A stretch of DNA of 16,307 nucleotides. Origin: Nitrospirota bacterium (GTDB lineage Bacteria > Nitrospirota > JAOUDF01). The translations under genes and the position numbers were made by a program. The notes under the pieces were generated by a model. It searched no databases. It was given only the letters and a program-made list of their open reading frames with translations, and was not told the origin of the DNA. Location: the NCBI GenBank assembly GCA_029859385.1, contig JAOUDF010000032.1, positions 1 through 16,307 of the forward strand. The letters are read 5' to 3'. The stretch's first letter is position 1. Every line of letters begins with the position of its first letter. Below, piece by piece: positions 1 through 7,146 of the stretch.

Positions 1-896
1 ACGCCAGGCACTTCATGTTTCCGTACAACGAGAAGCTGTGGCAGACGAAGGCCGCCGACATGACCGCCGACTGGGTAAGCTGGTCCGTGCCCCGGCCCGA
101 GCCCGAAGAGGTAATCAATGGTGCGCTGGGGCTTAACAACCGCGCCTTTGGCTACAACCCCACCTTCATGTACCCTGTTCAGGGGGGTATCGAGCTGTTG
201 CCAAAAGCGCTGGCATCGCAGGTTTCGGGGATACAGAAAAACAAAGAGGCCATGCGGATAGACCCGGTTCGCCGGACTGTCCATTTCAGTGACGGTACGA
301 CGGAGCATTATGACTCTCTCGTCTCGACCCTGCCGCTCAAAGAGTTGTTTAAAATCATTGAAGGAGTTCCCGACGCCTTGGCCGATGCCGTGTGTAAACT
401 CAGTTGCACCTCACTCCTCGACATAAACATTGGCATAGCCAGGGAAGGGGCCGGCGATGGGCGACACTGGTTCTATATCCCCGAGCCGGAGTTCCCGTTC
501 TACCGTGTCGGGTTCTCGTCCAACTTCTCCAGATCCGTCGCCCCGGCCGGGACAAGCACCATGTACATAGAAGTAGCCCACATGCCGGAGAACCCGCTGG
601 ACCATCAGCAGACCCTCGAAATAGTCTTAAAGGATTTTGTGAAATCTGGCATGCTAACCCCTGACGATAACGTCATTGCCACCGATATCGTCGACATACC
701 TTACGCCTATGTCGTCTACGACCGACATCGCCAGAAGGTTCTGCCTGAGGCATTCAGCTGGCTGGAATCTCTAAGCATCTTTTCAGTAGGCCGCTATGGG
801 GCATGGATCTATGGGTCGATGGAAGATGCGATCCTGCAGGGAAAAGAAGTGGCAGAGAAGATACAACGGGTTCAATTGCGACAGGCCCGTCAGTGA
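1..896 (+). CDS. FAD-dependent oxidoreductase, amine oxidase / protoporphyrinogen-oxidase-like (5' end missing)
   Basis: This is the C-terminal roughly 297 residues of a flavoprotein whose reading frame is open from base 3; the N-terminal FAD-binding Rossmann motif must lie before the window. The first visible Met (base 15) is internal, because the frame continues upstream as ARHF. The visible stretch FMFPYNEKLW, then W..R.P.P, GYNPTFMYP and GGIELLPKAL, is typical of the UDP-galactopyranose mutase / protoporphyrinogen oxidase (HemY-like) superfamily. The C-terminal GRYGAWIYGSMEDAILQG is the usual FAD-contacting end of these proteins. Full-length relatives are about 430-450 residues. Such proteins are often found in polysaccharide or lipid gene clusters, but the substrate cannot be told here. 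A glutaredoxin-like gene follows 56 bp downstream on the same strand. The superfamily is fairly sure; the reaction is unknown. Confidence 0.85.
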   Translation, partial: ARHFMFPYNEKLWQTKAADMTADWVSWSVPRPEPEEVINGALGLNNRAFGYNPTFMYPVQGGIELLPKALASQVSGIQKNKEAMRIDPVRRTVHFSDGTTEHYDSLVSTLPLKELFKIIEGVPDALADAVCKLSCTSLLDINIGIAREGAGDGRHWFYIPEPEFPFYRVGFSSNFSRSVAPAGTSTMYIEVAHMPENPLDHQQTLEIVLKDFVKSGMLTPDDNVIATDIVDIPYAYVVYDRHRQKVLPEAFSWLESLSIFSVGRYGAWIYGSMEDAILQGKEVAEKIQRVQLRQARQ

Positions 897-952
897 ACTT
901 AGTATATGCTTTATTATCATTGGGATACACTTGGATATATAAAGGTGTTTAG

Positions 953-1456
953 ATGAAAATACATAAGGTGATTATCAGTGCATTCGCGCTTAATTTAATA
1001 TTGTCTGCGAGCTCCTCCTGGGCTGAGGCATATCGGTATACCGACGATACCGGAGCGCTTCATTATGTCGACGATCTCTCGTTGGTCCCGCCCAAATACA
1101 GAAGCCAGCTCAAGGATGCCAAGCCGCTGCCCCAAATCAATGTGGCTCCTCAGATTGCAACACCGCCGCTGGCCAATCCCGAGGCGAAGCCTTCTCAACA
1201 AGAAGAACCTCGGAAGAGGGAAGTCACCTCAAAGACGCTGGAAGTCTTTGTAACCTCGTGGTGTCCCTACTGCAAAAAGCTGGAGGCGTTTCTGGATGCC
1301 AAAAAGATTCCATATACGCGATACGATATCGAAAAGGACGAGAAGGCCCACAGGGTTTATAAAGAGCTGGGCGGCCGGGGAGTTCCGTTGACCAGAATTG
1401 GTTCGGATGTAGTACGCGGCTATAATCCTGAAGCAATTCTAAGGCTTATCGAATAG
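953..1456 (+). CDS. Exported DUF4124-glutaredoxin fusion protein
   Basis: The 167-residue protein has a probable Sec signal peptide (residues 1 to about 25, ending SSWAEA). A DUF4124-type segment follows at about residues 26-52 (YRYTDDTGALHYVDDLSLVP). Next comes a Pro/Gln-rich linker (about 57-92) and a glutaredoxin/thioredoxin fold (about 95-167). The redox motif is C104-P-Y-C107 inside TSWCPYC, and GVP (143-145) supplies the cis-proline loop. This architecture implies an envelope or periplasmic dithiol oxidoreductase, or a metal/thiol carrier, rather than cytosolic ribonucleotide-reductase glutaredoxin. The start is supported by AAGGTG at 942-947, five bases before the ATG. It lies 56 bp after the FAD oxidoreductase gene and may be co-transcribed with it. 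It converges on recN. The fold is confident; the partner and direction of electron flow are unknown. Confidence 0.88.
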   Translation: MKIHKVIISAFALNLILSASSSWAEAYRYTDDTGALHYVDDLSLVPPKYRSQLKDAKPLPQINVAPQIATPPLANPEAKPSQQEEPRKREVTSKTLEVFVTSWCPYCKKLEAFLDAKKIPYTRYDIEKDEKAHRVYKELGGRGVPLTRIGSDVVRGYNPEAILRLIE

Positions 1457-1516
1457 CAGTCCATCATGATAATTCCCATAAGATATATTATGTCAAATAA
1501 TTGTCCAAAAGAAAGA

Positions 1517-3199
1517 TCATCCCCGGGCCAGCATCTCCCCCGCATGTCTTAAAGCGGTCTCTTCTTTCCCTCCCAGCATTCGGGCAATCTCCTCAACCCG
1601 CTCGGCCGCGTTCAATTGTCTTACGCTGGTAAAAGTCCTTCCGTCAGCAACCTTCTTGCTTATATGGAAATGATGCGCTGCGTACCCGGCTACCTGTGCG
1701 AGATGTGTCACGCAGATAACCTGGTGTTTCTCAGAGATAGCTTTAAGTTTTTCACCTACGGTGTCTGCCACGCGCCCACCGATTCCTGCATCGACCTCAT
1801 CGAAGATCAGGGTCGGCACGGCATCGTCACCGCTCAGTATAGCCTTGAAGGCCAGCATGGATCGGGATATTTCCCCCCCTGAGGCAATTTTGGAGAGAGG
1901 TTTCAGCGACTCGCCGGGGTTCGGGGCTATAAGGAACTCGATCCTGTCGAGGCCGGTGGCGGTGAGCCGCCTGGCCTTTTCCTCTGCCTCTATGGCTGCA
2001 AAGGCGACCTCGAAGCGGGCGTGTGCCATGCTGAGGTCGGCCAGTTCGGTTATCACGCGCTGTTCCAGAGTCGCTGCGGCCTCTCTCCTCTTTTGGCTCA
2101 GCCTCTCGGCGTCTTTCAGAAGAGTTGCCTCCTGTGCAGCTATTTCGGCCTCGAGTTGAGCTATTTCAGCGGATGAAGTATCGATCTGTGCCAATTCCCT
2201 CTCGGCGTTGGCCAGGCATTCAAGGATGGCTTCCAGGGTCTCCCCGTACTTTTTCTTTAGTTTCCGTATAAGATCGAGTCGGCCCATAACCGTTTCGAGC
2301 CGTTCGGGATCGAGCTGAATCCTGTCGCGGCAGCCCCTGACGGCAAGGGCGACCTCTTCGGCAATTACCATGCAACTACGGGCACTTTCAGAGGCATCTT
2401 TCAAGTTGCTGTCGAACTCTGCGAGGGTCTCCAGGCTGGCCGCTACCTTCTTGAGCCCCTTCAGGATTGAGGCGCCGCTCTCGGCATCCCCCTCGTAGAG
2501 CGCCCCATAGGCCTCTTCTGCCAGCAGGCCAAGCCGCTCGGCATTGGCGAGGAGCCGCTGCTCTTCTTCGAGTGCCGTATCCTCCCCCGGCGTGAGGCCT
2601 GCCGAGGATATCTCTTCGATCTGAAAGGCAAGGTAGTCCTTTTGCTGCAATCGATCCTGTTCCGATTCCTTCAGTCGGCTGAGCCGGGTACGGGTTTCGG
2701 CATAGCCCTGGTACTTCGTGGCGAAGGCTGCGACGTCCCCCTTTATTCCGGCAAAGGCATCGAGGAGTTCCCGCTGGACATCGGCACTGAGGAGTGACTG
2801 GTGTTCATGCTGGCCGTGGATGTCGACCAGCCGCCCGGTGATCTCGGCCAGTGTGGAGATGTTGACGAGGGTTCCGTTGATATAGGCGCGATTGCGCCCG
2901 GAAGAGCTGATGATGCGGCGAACAATAAGCTCATCCGAGGCCTCGATATCCATCTCCCCGAGCCGTGCCAGGGCAGGTGAGCCGGGCGCGATACTGAATA
3001 CGGCCTCTACAGAGGCATCCTCGCACCCGCTGCGGATGAGGTCGGAACTTCCTCTCCCCCCCAGCACCAGTTCGAGGGCATCGACCACGATCGACTTGCC
3101 CGCGCCGGTTTCACCGGTAAGGACGGTAAGTCCCTCCCCCGGCGACAGGGTCGCCTCCTCTATGACGGCGATGTTGCGCAGTCGCAGTTCACGCAGCAT
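1517..3199 (-). CDS. recN: DNA repair protein RecN
   Basis: RecN is an SMC-like ATPase that acts at DNA double-strand breaks in recombinational repair. The 560-residue length matches the family. The N-terminal half-ATPase begins LRELRLRNIAVIEEA and carries Walker A GETGAGKS at residues 29-36. The middle (about 150-380) is Glu/Ala/Leu-rich with heptad character, as expected for the SMC-type coiled coil. The C-terminal half has the ABC signature SKIASGGEISR (about 436-446), Walker B TLIFDE (463-468, followed by VDAGIGG) and the H-loop VTHLAQVA with H499. The ATG at 3199 lies inside the end of the upstream trhP-like gene (11-bp overlap), with a purine-rich GGAGAAGGTGG just before it, so translation is probably coupled. 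It is the last gene of the M20 peptidase-trhP-recN unit. I saw no obvious LexA box. Confidence 0.97.
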   Translation of the reverse strand: MLRELRLRNIAVIEEATLSPGEGLTVLTGETGAGKSIVVDALELVLGGRGSSDLIRSGCEDASVEAVFSIAPGSPALARLGEMDIEASDELIVRRIISSSGRNRAYINGTLVNISTLAEITGRLVDIHGQHEHQSLLSADVQRELLDAFAGIKGDVAAFATKYQGYAETRTRLSRLKESEQDRLQQKDYLAFQIEEISSAGLTPGEDTALEEEQRLLANAERLGLLAEEAYGALYEGDAESGASILKGLKKVAASLETLAEFDSNLKDASESARSCMVIAEEVALAVRGCRDRIQLDPERLETVMGRLDLIRKLKKKYGETLEAILECLANAERELAQIDTSSAEIAQLEAEIAAQEATLLKDAERLSQKRREAAATLEQRVITELADLSMAHARFEVAFAAIEAEEKARRLTATGLDRIEFLIAPNPGESLKPLSKIASGGEISRSMLAFKAILSGDDAVPTLIFDEVDAGIGGRVADTVGEKLKAISEKHQVICVTHLAQVAGYAAHHFHISKKVADGRTFTSVRQLNAAERVEEIARMLGGKEETALRHAGEMLARG

Positions 3200-4424
3200 G
3201 GGCCACCTTCTCCCTTCGAATCAGATCATTGGGGCGGACATATGGAGGGACAGGGATGCGGACGATCTCGGTGTTTTTACCGAGGGTTTTTTGGACCCCC
3301 TCTTCGTCGACCATCTCGGTCAGGACGACCCGGCTGTCCCCTGCGCCCCGGCTGAGAAACTCGATGGTGTCACCAATCGACAGTTTCGATTTCAACAGGA
3401 TAACTGCGTACCCATCAACTATTTCTTTCACTACTCCAACCAGGTCATGGCTCATCCGATAGGAAGATTTGTCGAAATTGTAGTCGTTGCTGTCGGGTCT
3501 GCTGAAGTACATTCCCTGCGTGTAGCCCCGGCTGCTGACCATGTCGAGTTCCCGTAGCCAGCGGTCCTGGGATACGGGGCCGCTGTCACCGGCAAAATGA
3601 CTGTCGATGGCCTCGCGGTACGACTTGACCACGCCACCCACGTAGTTGATCCCCTTCATGCGCCCCTCGATCTTGAAGCTGTCGATACCGGCCTCGATGA
3701 GCTCCGGGACATGCTCGATGGTACAGAGGTCGCGGGAACTCATGACGTAGGTCCCCCGGTCGTCCTCCATGATGGGGAAATACTCGCCGGGGCGCTTCTC
3801 CTCGACCAGATAGTAGTTCCAGCGGCAGGAATTGGTGCATTCGCCGCTGTTGGCGCTGCGGTCCGCCATGAAGCTGCTCAGGTAGCACCTCCCCGAATAG
3901 GAGATGCAGATGGAGCCGTGGACGAAGGCCTCCAGTTCCAGGGTGGCCTTCTGGCGGATATCCCGGATCTCTTTCAGCGAAAGCTCCCGGGCCAGTACGA
4001 TGCGCGAAGCGCCAAGGTCCTGCCAGAAGCGGGCACTCATCCAGTTGGTGATGTTGGCCTGGGTGCTGATATGAAACGGCAGGCGGGGGGCAACCTCCTT
4101 GATTACGCCTACGGTACCGGCGTCGGAGACCACTACGGCGTCGGGTTTCAGCTCACCCAGCAGGCCGATATGTTGGCGAAGGGCCGGGATATCTTCATTA
4201 TGCGGGAAAATATTGGCGGTGACGTAGGTCTTTACCCCCCGCTCGCGGCACCAGGCAATGGCCCCGGCAATGCCGTCGGCGTCGAAGTTGCCGGTCATGG
4301 CGCGAAGGCTGAAGCGGCTGTCGCCCAGATAGACGGCGTCGGCGCCGTAGTGGACGGCGGTCTTGAGCTTTTCGAAATCCCCTGCCGGGGCAAGCAATTC
4401 AGGTTTTTGTGCGGGTCGGCTCAT
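3189..4424 (-). CDS. trhP: Peptidase U32 family protein, TrhP (YegQ)-like tRNA 5-hydroxyuridine synthesis protein
   Basis: The 411-residue protein carries the U32 signature EAFVHGSICISYSGRCYLSS (residues 165-184). In E. coli, TrhP (YegQ) takes part in prephenate-dependent hydroxylation of U34 in tRNA. Several stretches follow the YegQ pattern closely: KPELLAPAGDFEKLK, VTANIFPHNED, STQANITNWMSARFW, RPGEYFPIMEDDRGTYVMSS, DSFKIEGRMKG and SSRGYTQGMYF. Four cysteines at 173, 180, 196 and 200 match the cluster-type cysteine set of this subfamily, so an Fe-S centre is likely. The protein is about 40 residues shorter than E. coli YegQ. The C-terminal part is a small beta-rich domain. The start at 4424 has no good Shine-Dalgarno sequence. 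It sits 43 bp downstream of the M20 peptidase and overlaps recN by 11 bp. The alternative, another U32 role such as RlhA, is less likely from the sequence. Confidence 0.9.
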   Translation of the reverse strand: MSRPAQKPELLAPAGDFEKLKTAVHYGADAVYLGDSRFSLRAMTGNFDADGIAGAIAWCRERGVKTYVTANIFPHNEDIPALRQHIGLLGELKPDAVVVSDAGTVGVIKEVAPRLPFHISTQANITNWMSARFWQDLGASRIVLARELSLKEIRDIRQKATLELEAFVHGSICISYSGRCYLSSFMADRSANSGECTNSCRWNYYLVEEKRPGEYFPIMEDDRGTYVMSSRDLCTIEHVPELIEAGIDSFKIEGRMKGINYVGGVVKSYREAIDSHFAGDSGPVSQDRWLRELDMVSSRGYTQGMYFSRPDSNDYNFDKSSYRMSHDLVGVVKEIVDGYAVILLKSKLSIGDTIEFLSRGAGDSRVVLTEMVDEEGVQKTLGKNTEIVRIPVPPYVRPNDLIRREKVAHAA

Positions 4425-4467
4425 GGTTCAGAAAAGTATCACAACGGCCAGGGTCTTACAAGGGAGG

Positions 4468-5862
4468 TTACGGGTTGCCTGCAAGTTCATCGAAGAGGTG
4501 GATCAGGCTGCGACAGGCCTTCTTCCAGTCCTCGATATGCAGGCTCTCGTTCTCGGAGTGCGGGTTGGAATATGGGTCCTCCACCCCGACCAGCAGCGCC
4601 GGTATCCCTCCCAGGGCTTCCGTCAGCAGCGCCACCAGCGGAATGGAGCCCCCGGATCCGACTTTTACCGCCGGGCGCTTGTACCCCTTTTCCAGCGCCC
4701 GCATGGCCGCACGGAAGGCAGGGGTATTTTCGTCGGTGCGCCACCATGTGGCACTGGGTTCGGGTTCAATGGCTACCTCCACCCCCCAGGGCGCATGTTT
4801 CCTTAGGTGCGCCTTAAGAAGCTCCAGTGTTTCATCGGGGTCCATGTCGGCGACGGTCCTTATGCCCAGCCGCGCCCAGGCTACATCGCTGATAATGTTT
4901 GCCGCCTGGCTACGGCTGCTTACCTCGATAGCATTGACCGCAATGGAGGGCAGGTACCACATCTTGGCATAGGCCGGGGCGCTGCCCCCGGTGATGGCCG
5001 CCGGAGCAATAATCCCGGATTGCTCACGAAAGAGCCCTTCGTGAAAAGGGAGGGCCTCTATCTCGGCCAATTCCCGTTTCGTCGTCCGACGCACCCGCTT
5101 CATGAGCCCTTTAACCGCAGGTCTCCCCTGCTTGTCCACCAGCCCTGCCAGCATCTTGCTGAGGGCCAGAGCCGGATCGGGAAGGGGACCGCCCCAAAGA
5201 CCGGAATGGACGCTGTGCGCCAAGGCCCGCACTTCTACCTTTACCGTGACCAACCCGCGAAGGGCAACGGTCAGCGATGGAATCCCCGTATCGAGATTGA
5301 CAGTATCGGCGATCACGAGGACGTCCGCAGCAAGGAGGTTCCGGTTCCGCTCGATGAGCCTGGGCAGGCTTGTGGAGCCAACTTCCTCCTCCCCTTCGAA
5401 CAGGACTTTGACATTGACGGGAAGCGAGCCGGACGAATGGAGATACGACGCAATAGCCGCCAGATGGGCTCCTACGCCGGCCTTGTCGTCGGCGCTCCCT
5501 CGGCCGTAGAGCCTCTCCTTCCGTACCTCAGGCTCAAAAGGCGGCGACTTCCAGAGCGCCTCTCTACCCGGTGGCTGGACGTCGTAATGGGCATAGAGAA
5601 GGACCGTCGGTTTCCCTTTTGCCAGAGTCCATTCTCCATAGACGGCGGGATAGCCCTTCCCCTCCTTCAACAGTCTGACGTTTGCAAGCCCGGCATCACG
5701 GCATTGTTTCTCCACAAGCTGGGCCGCTGCCTGCACCTGAGCCCTGTCGAATCCGGCAAAGCTGACGCTGGGAACCTTTATCAGAGAGATCACGTCGTCG
5801 AGGAAAGACTGCTGGTATTGGTCAAAATGTGCGAGAGCTTTTAACGTATTGCCATATTTCAT
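4468..5862 (-). CDS. M20 family dipeptidase (carnosinase / CNDP-like metallopeptidase)
   Basis: This 464-residue cytosolic di-zinc exopeptidase has no signal peptide. The metal-site motifs are complete and in order. LLYAHYDVQPPG gives H92 and D94, and GRGSADDKAG gives D125/D126. EGEEEVGS gives the catalytic/ligand pair E159-E160, and VIADT gives D186. Near the C-terminus NPHSENES gives H435. The lid/dimerisation domain is about residues 200-360 and includes RALAHSVHSGLWGG, typical of the carnosinase/CNDP2/PepV-type branch. The length fits this branch rather than the shorter ArgE/DapE types. The start has a clear GAGGG five to six bases upstream (5869-5873, reverse strand). It is the first gene of the minus-strand unit that continues into trhP and recN and is divergent from the polysaccharide deacetylase. 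The natural peptide substrate cannot be read from the sequence. Confidence 0.93.
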   Translation of the reverse strand: MKYGNTLKALAHFDQYQQSFLDDVISLIKVPSVSFAGFDRAQVQAAAQLVEKQCRDAGLANVRLLKEGKGYPAVYGEWTLAKGKPTVLLYAHYDVQPPGREALWKSPPFEPEVRKERLYGRGSADDKAGVGAHLAAIASYLHSSGSLPVNVKVLFEGEEEVGSTSLPRLIERNRNLLAADVLVIADTVNLDTGIPSLTVALRGLVTVKVEVRALAHSVHSGLWGGPLPDPALALSKMLAGLVDKQGRPAVKGLMKRVRRTTKRELAEIEALPFHEGLFREQSGIIAPAAITGGSAPAYAKMWYLPSIAVNAIEVSSRSQAANIISDVAWARLGIRTVADMDPDETLELLKAHLRKHAPWGVEVAIEPEPSATWWRTDENTPAFRAAMRALEKGYKRPAVKVGSGGSIPLVALLTEALGGIPALLVGVEDPYSNPHSENESLHIEDWKKACRSLIHLFDELAGNP

Positions 5863-5964
5863 GTTTTTCCCTCAATAGGCCGATCTTTTCATTGACAGCA
5901 GACATGACCTGGGTAAAACTGTCCAAAATCGCATGACTTATTTTGACCCGTACAAGGTTTTATA

Positions 5965-5993
5965 TTGTCACGCTGAAAATAGATTTTATACCA
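5965..5993 (+). promoter_or_regulatory. Weak candidate sigma70-type promoter for the polysaccharide deacetylase
   Basis: TTGTCA (5965-5970, five of six to consensus) is followed after 16 bases by TATACC, or after 18 bases by TACCAT. Both -10 matches are mediocre. The site overlaps the opposing candidate promoter for the dipeptidase unit. It is offered because the deacetylase needs a promoter in this 206-bp divergent spacer. Confidence 0.3.
5983..5993 (-). promoter_or_regulatory. Candidate extended -10 promoter for the dipeptidase-trhP-recN unit
   Basis: On the reverse strand TGG directly precedes TATAAA (hexamer at 5985-5990), which is the TGn-TATAAT type of extended -10. The -35 position (about 6008-6013) has no good TTGACA match and falls inside the inverted repeat at 6009-6031. 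The start of transcription would be near 5977, giving a leader of about 115 bases. This is sequence inspection only. Confidence 0.4.
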
Positions 5994-6008
5994 TAATTTG
6001 CTGGCAAA

Positions 6009-6031
6009 GATAATAAATAACACGTATTATC
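6009..6031. promoter_or_regulatory. Inverted repeat, candidate operator in the dipeptidase/deacetylase spacer
   Basis: GATAATA (6009-6015) and TATTATC (6025-6031) are perfect 7-bp inverted arms around a 9-bp centre. The site lies where the -35 box of the leftward promoter would be, and just downstream of the expected start of the rightward promoter. A dimeric regulator bound here could affect both sides. AT-rich spacers produce such palindromes by chance fairly often. Confidence 0.35.
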
Positions 6032-6068
6032 AACTATCTGACCTGAACAGACAGAATGAAATGAGGTT

Positions 6069-6986
6069 ATGAAACCCGATTATTTACTGAAACATCTGGC
6101 TTTCCCTTCCATTTTTGCCATCCTGATGACTCTGTTTTCGGCATTTCCGTCAGGATCGGCCCCTTTGCCCGAAAAAAAGGGGCACGGTGTTCCCATCCTC
6201 CTCTATCACCGTTTTGCCGTAACGTCGTCTACCACTACTACTGTCACCGTTGATGAATTCAAGAGCCAGATGGCGTGGATAAAAGAGAACGGATTCAATG
6301 TCATACCCCTGGCGCAACTTGTTGATGCCTATCAGGGCAAGGCTCCATTCCCCTCTCCCGGCTCCATTGTCATCGTGATAGATGACGGACATCGGTCGTT
6401 TTACGACAAGGCTTATGAAATACTGAAGTCCTATGGATTCACCGCAACCCTTTTTGTCTACCCGCTCGATGTCGGCCATAATTCCACTATGACATGGAGC
6501 CAGCTCGAAGAATTGAAAATAAACGGTTTCAGTATCCAGTCCCACACCTTTTCACACCTGAATATAAAGAAGGTACGGGGTGACATGGATAGCGACAGCT
6601 ACGAGAAGCTGATCAACGCCGAACTACTGGTCTCCAAAATGGTCCTTGAGGGCAAACTGGGGGTAGAGGTGGACTGCCTTGCCTATCCCTACGGCAATTT
6701 TGACAATGCGATGCTCAAAGAGGCTATCGAGGCCGGTTATGCCGCTGCATTCACCATTGACCCGCGCCCGAACTTCCCCGGAGACGCCCCCCAGAGGCTC
6801 AGCAGATATACCATAGTTCCCGGCATGAGCCAAAAGACCTTTGCCAGAATACTCGATACATCCCGCCCCAAACCGGACCAAGGCCCATTCCTGCCTTTTG
6901 CCGGAAAGCAGACTGCTCCGGCGCCACCCAACGACCTGCTGGGACAGCGTGACAATACGTCGATCCCTGCCATCAGGCACGACTGA
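6069..6986 (+). CDS. Exported polysaccharide deacetylase (NodB/CE4 family, PgaB-N-like)
   Basis: The 305-residue protein has an N-terminal signal peptide or signal anchor (hydrophobic about residues 8-31, ending SGSAP) and a NodB-homology domain at about 40-260. CE4 motifs are visible. IDDGH gives the catalytic base/metal pair D105-D106, and SHTFSH gives the metal ligands H159 and H163. YPYG (206-209) is the third motif. VPILLYHRF and MTWSQLEEL resemble the N-terminal deacetylase domain of PgaB, but the second PgaB domain is absent. It therefore probably removes N-acetyl groups from an extracytoplasmic glycan; the glycan itself is unknown. The C-terminal 45 residues are Pro-rich and of low complexity. 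The ATG at 6069 follows ATGAGGTT closely; an in-frame ATG 12 bases earlier runs straight into a stop and cannot be the start. Confidence 0.9.
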   Translation: MKPDYLLKHLAFPSIFAILMTLFSAFPSGSAPLPEKKGHGVPILLYHRFAVTSSTTTTVTVDEFKSQMAWIKENGFNVIPLAQLVDAYQGKAPFPSPGSIVIVIDDGHRSFYDKAYEILKSYGFTATLFVYPLDVGHNSTMTWSQLEELKINGFSIQSHTFSHLNIKKVRGDMDSDSYEKLINAELLVSKMVLEGKLGVEVDCLAYPYGNFDNAMLKEAIEAGYAAAFTIDPRPNFPGDAPQRLSRYTIVPGMSQKTFARILDTSRPKPDQGPFLPFAGKQTAPAPPNDLLGQRDNTSIPAIRHD

Positions 6987-7146
6987 CCTGTCGCACGTAA
7001 TCGCTATCCTCCTGAAATTAGCACCAATAAACGGTTTGAGACCCCGGTTTAATTCCTGAAATATACCTGCCGATAAAAAGAGGGTTGGCACTTTTGTCTG
7101 CATGCCTCGTGAACCGCATCCTGTATCGTGATGGAGCGTATATATC

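Noticed and set aside
1477..1492. CATAA-N6-TTATG inverted repeat between the convergent glutaredoxin-like gene and recN
   Set aside because: The stem is only 5 bp and AT-rich with no U-tract, which is too weak to call a terminator.
3597..5844. Long plus-strand open frames of about 406 and 345 codons covering the trhP-like and dipeptidase genes
   Set aside because: They lie antisense to genes with complete family motifs, show no recognisable domain, and have compositions expected of a mirrored GC-biased coding strand.
7085..7103. Possible sigma54 promoter (TTGGCAC ... TGCAT) before the PATAN-HDOD gene
   Set aside because: The GG and GC elements are separated by 11 bases rather than the required 10, and the -12 element lacks the full TTGC.
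6987..7146. Looked for a c-di-GMP/cGAMP (GEMM) riboswitch ahead of the PATAN-HDOD gene
   Set aside because: The 160-bp spacer lacks the conserved GEMM core and I see no convincing paired structure; only short direct repeats of CGGTTT are present.
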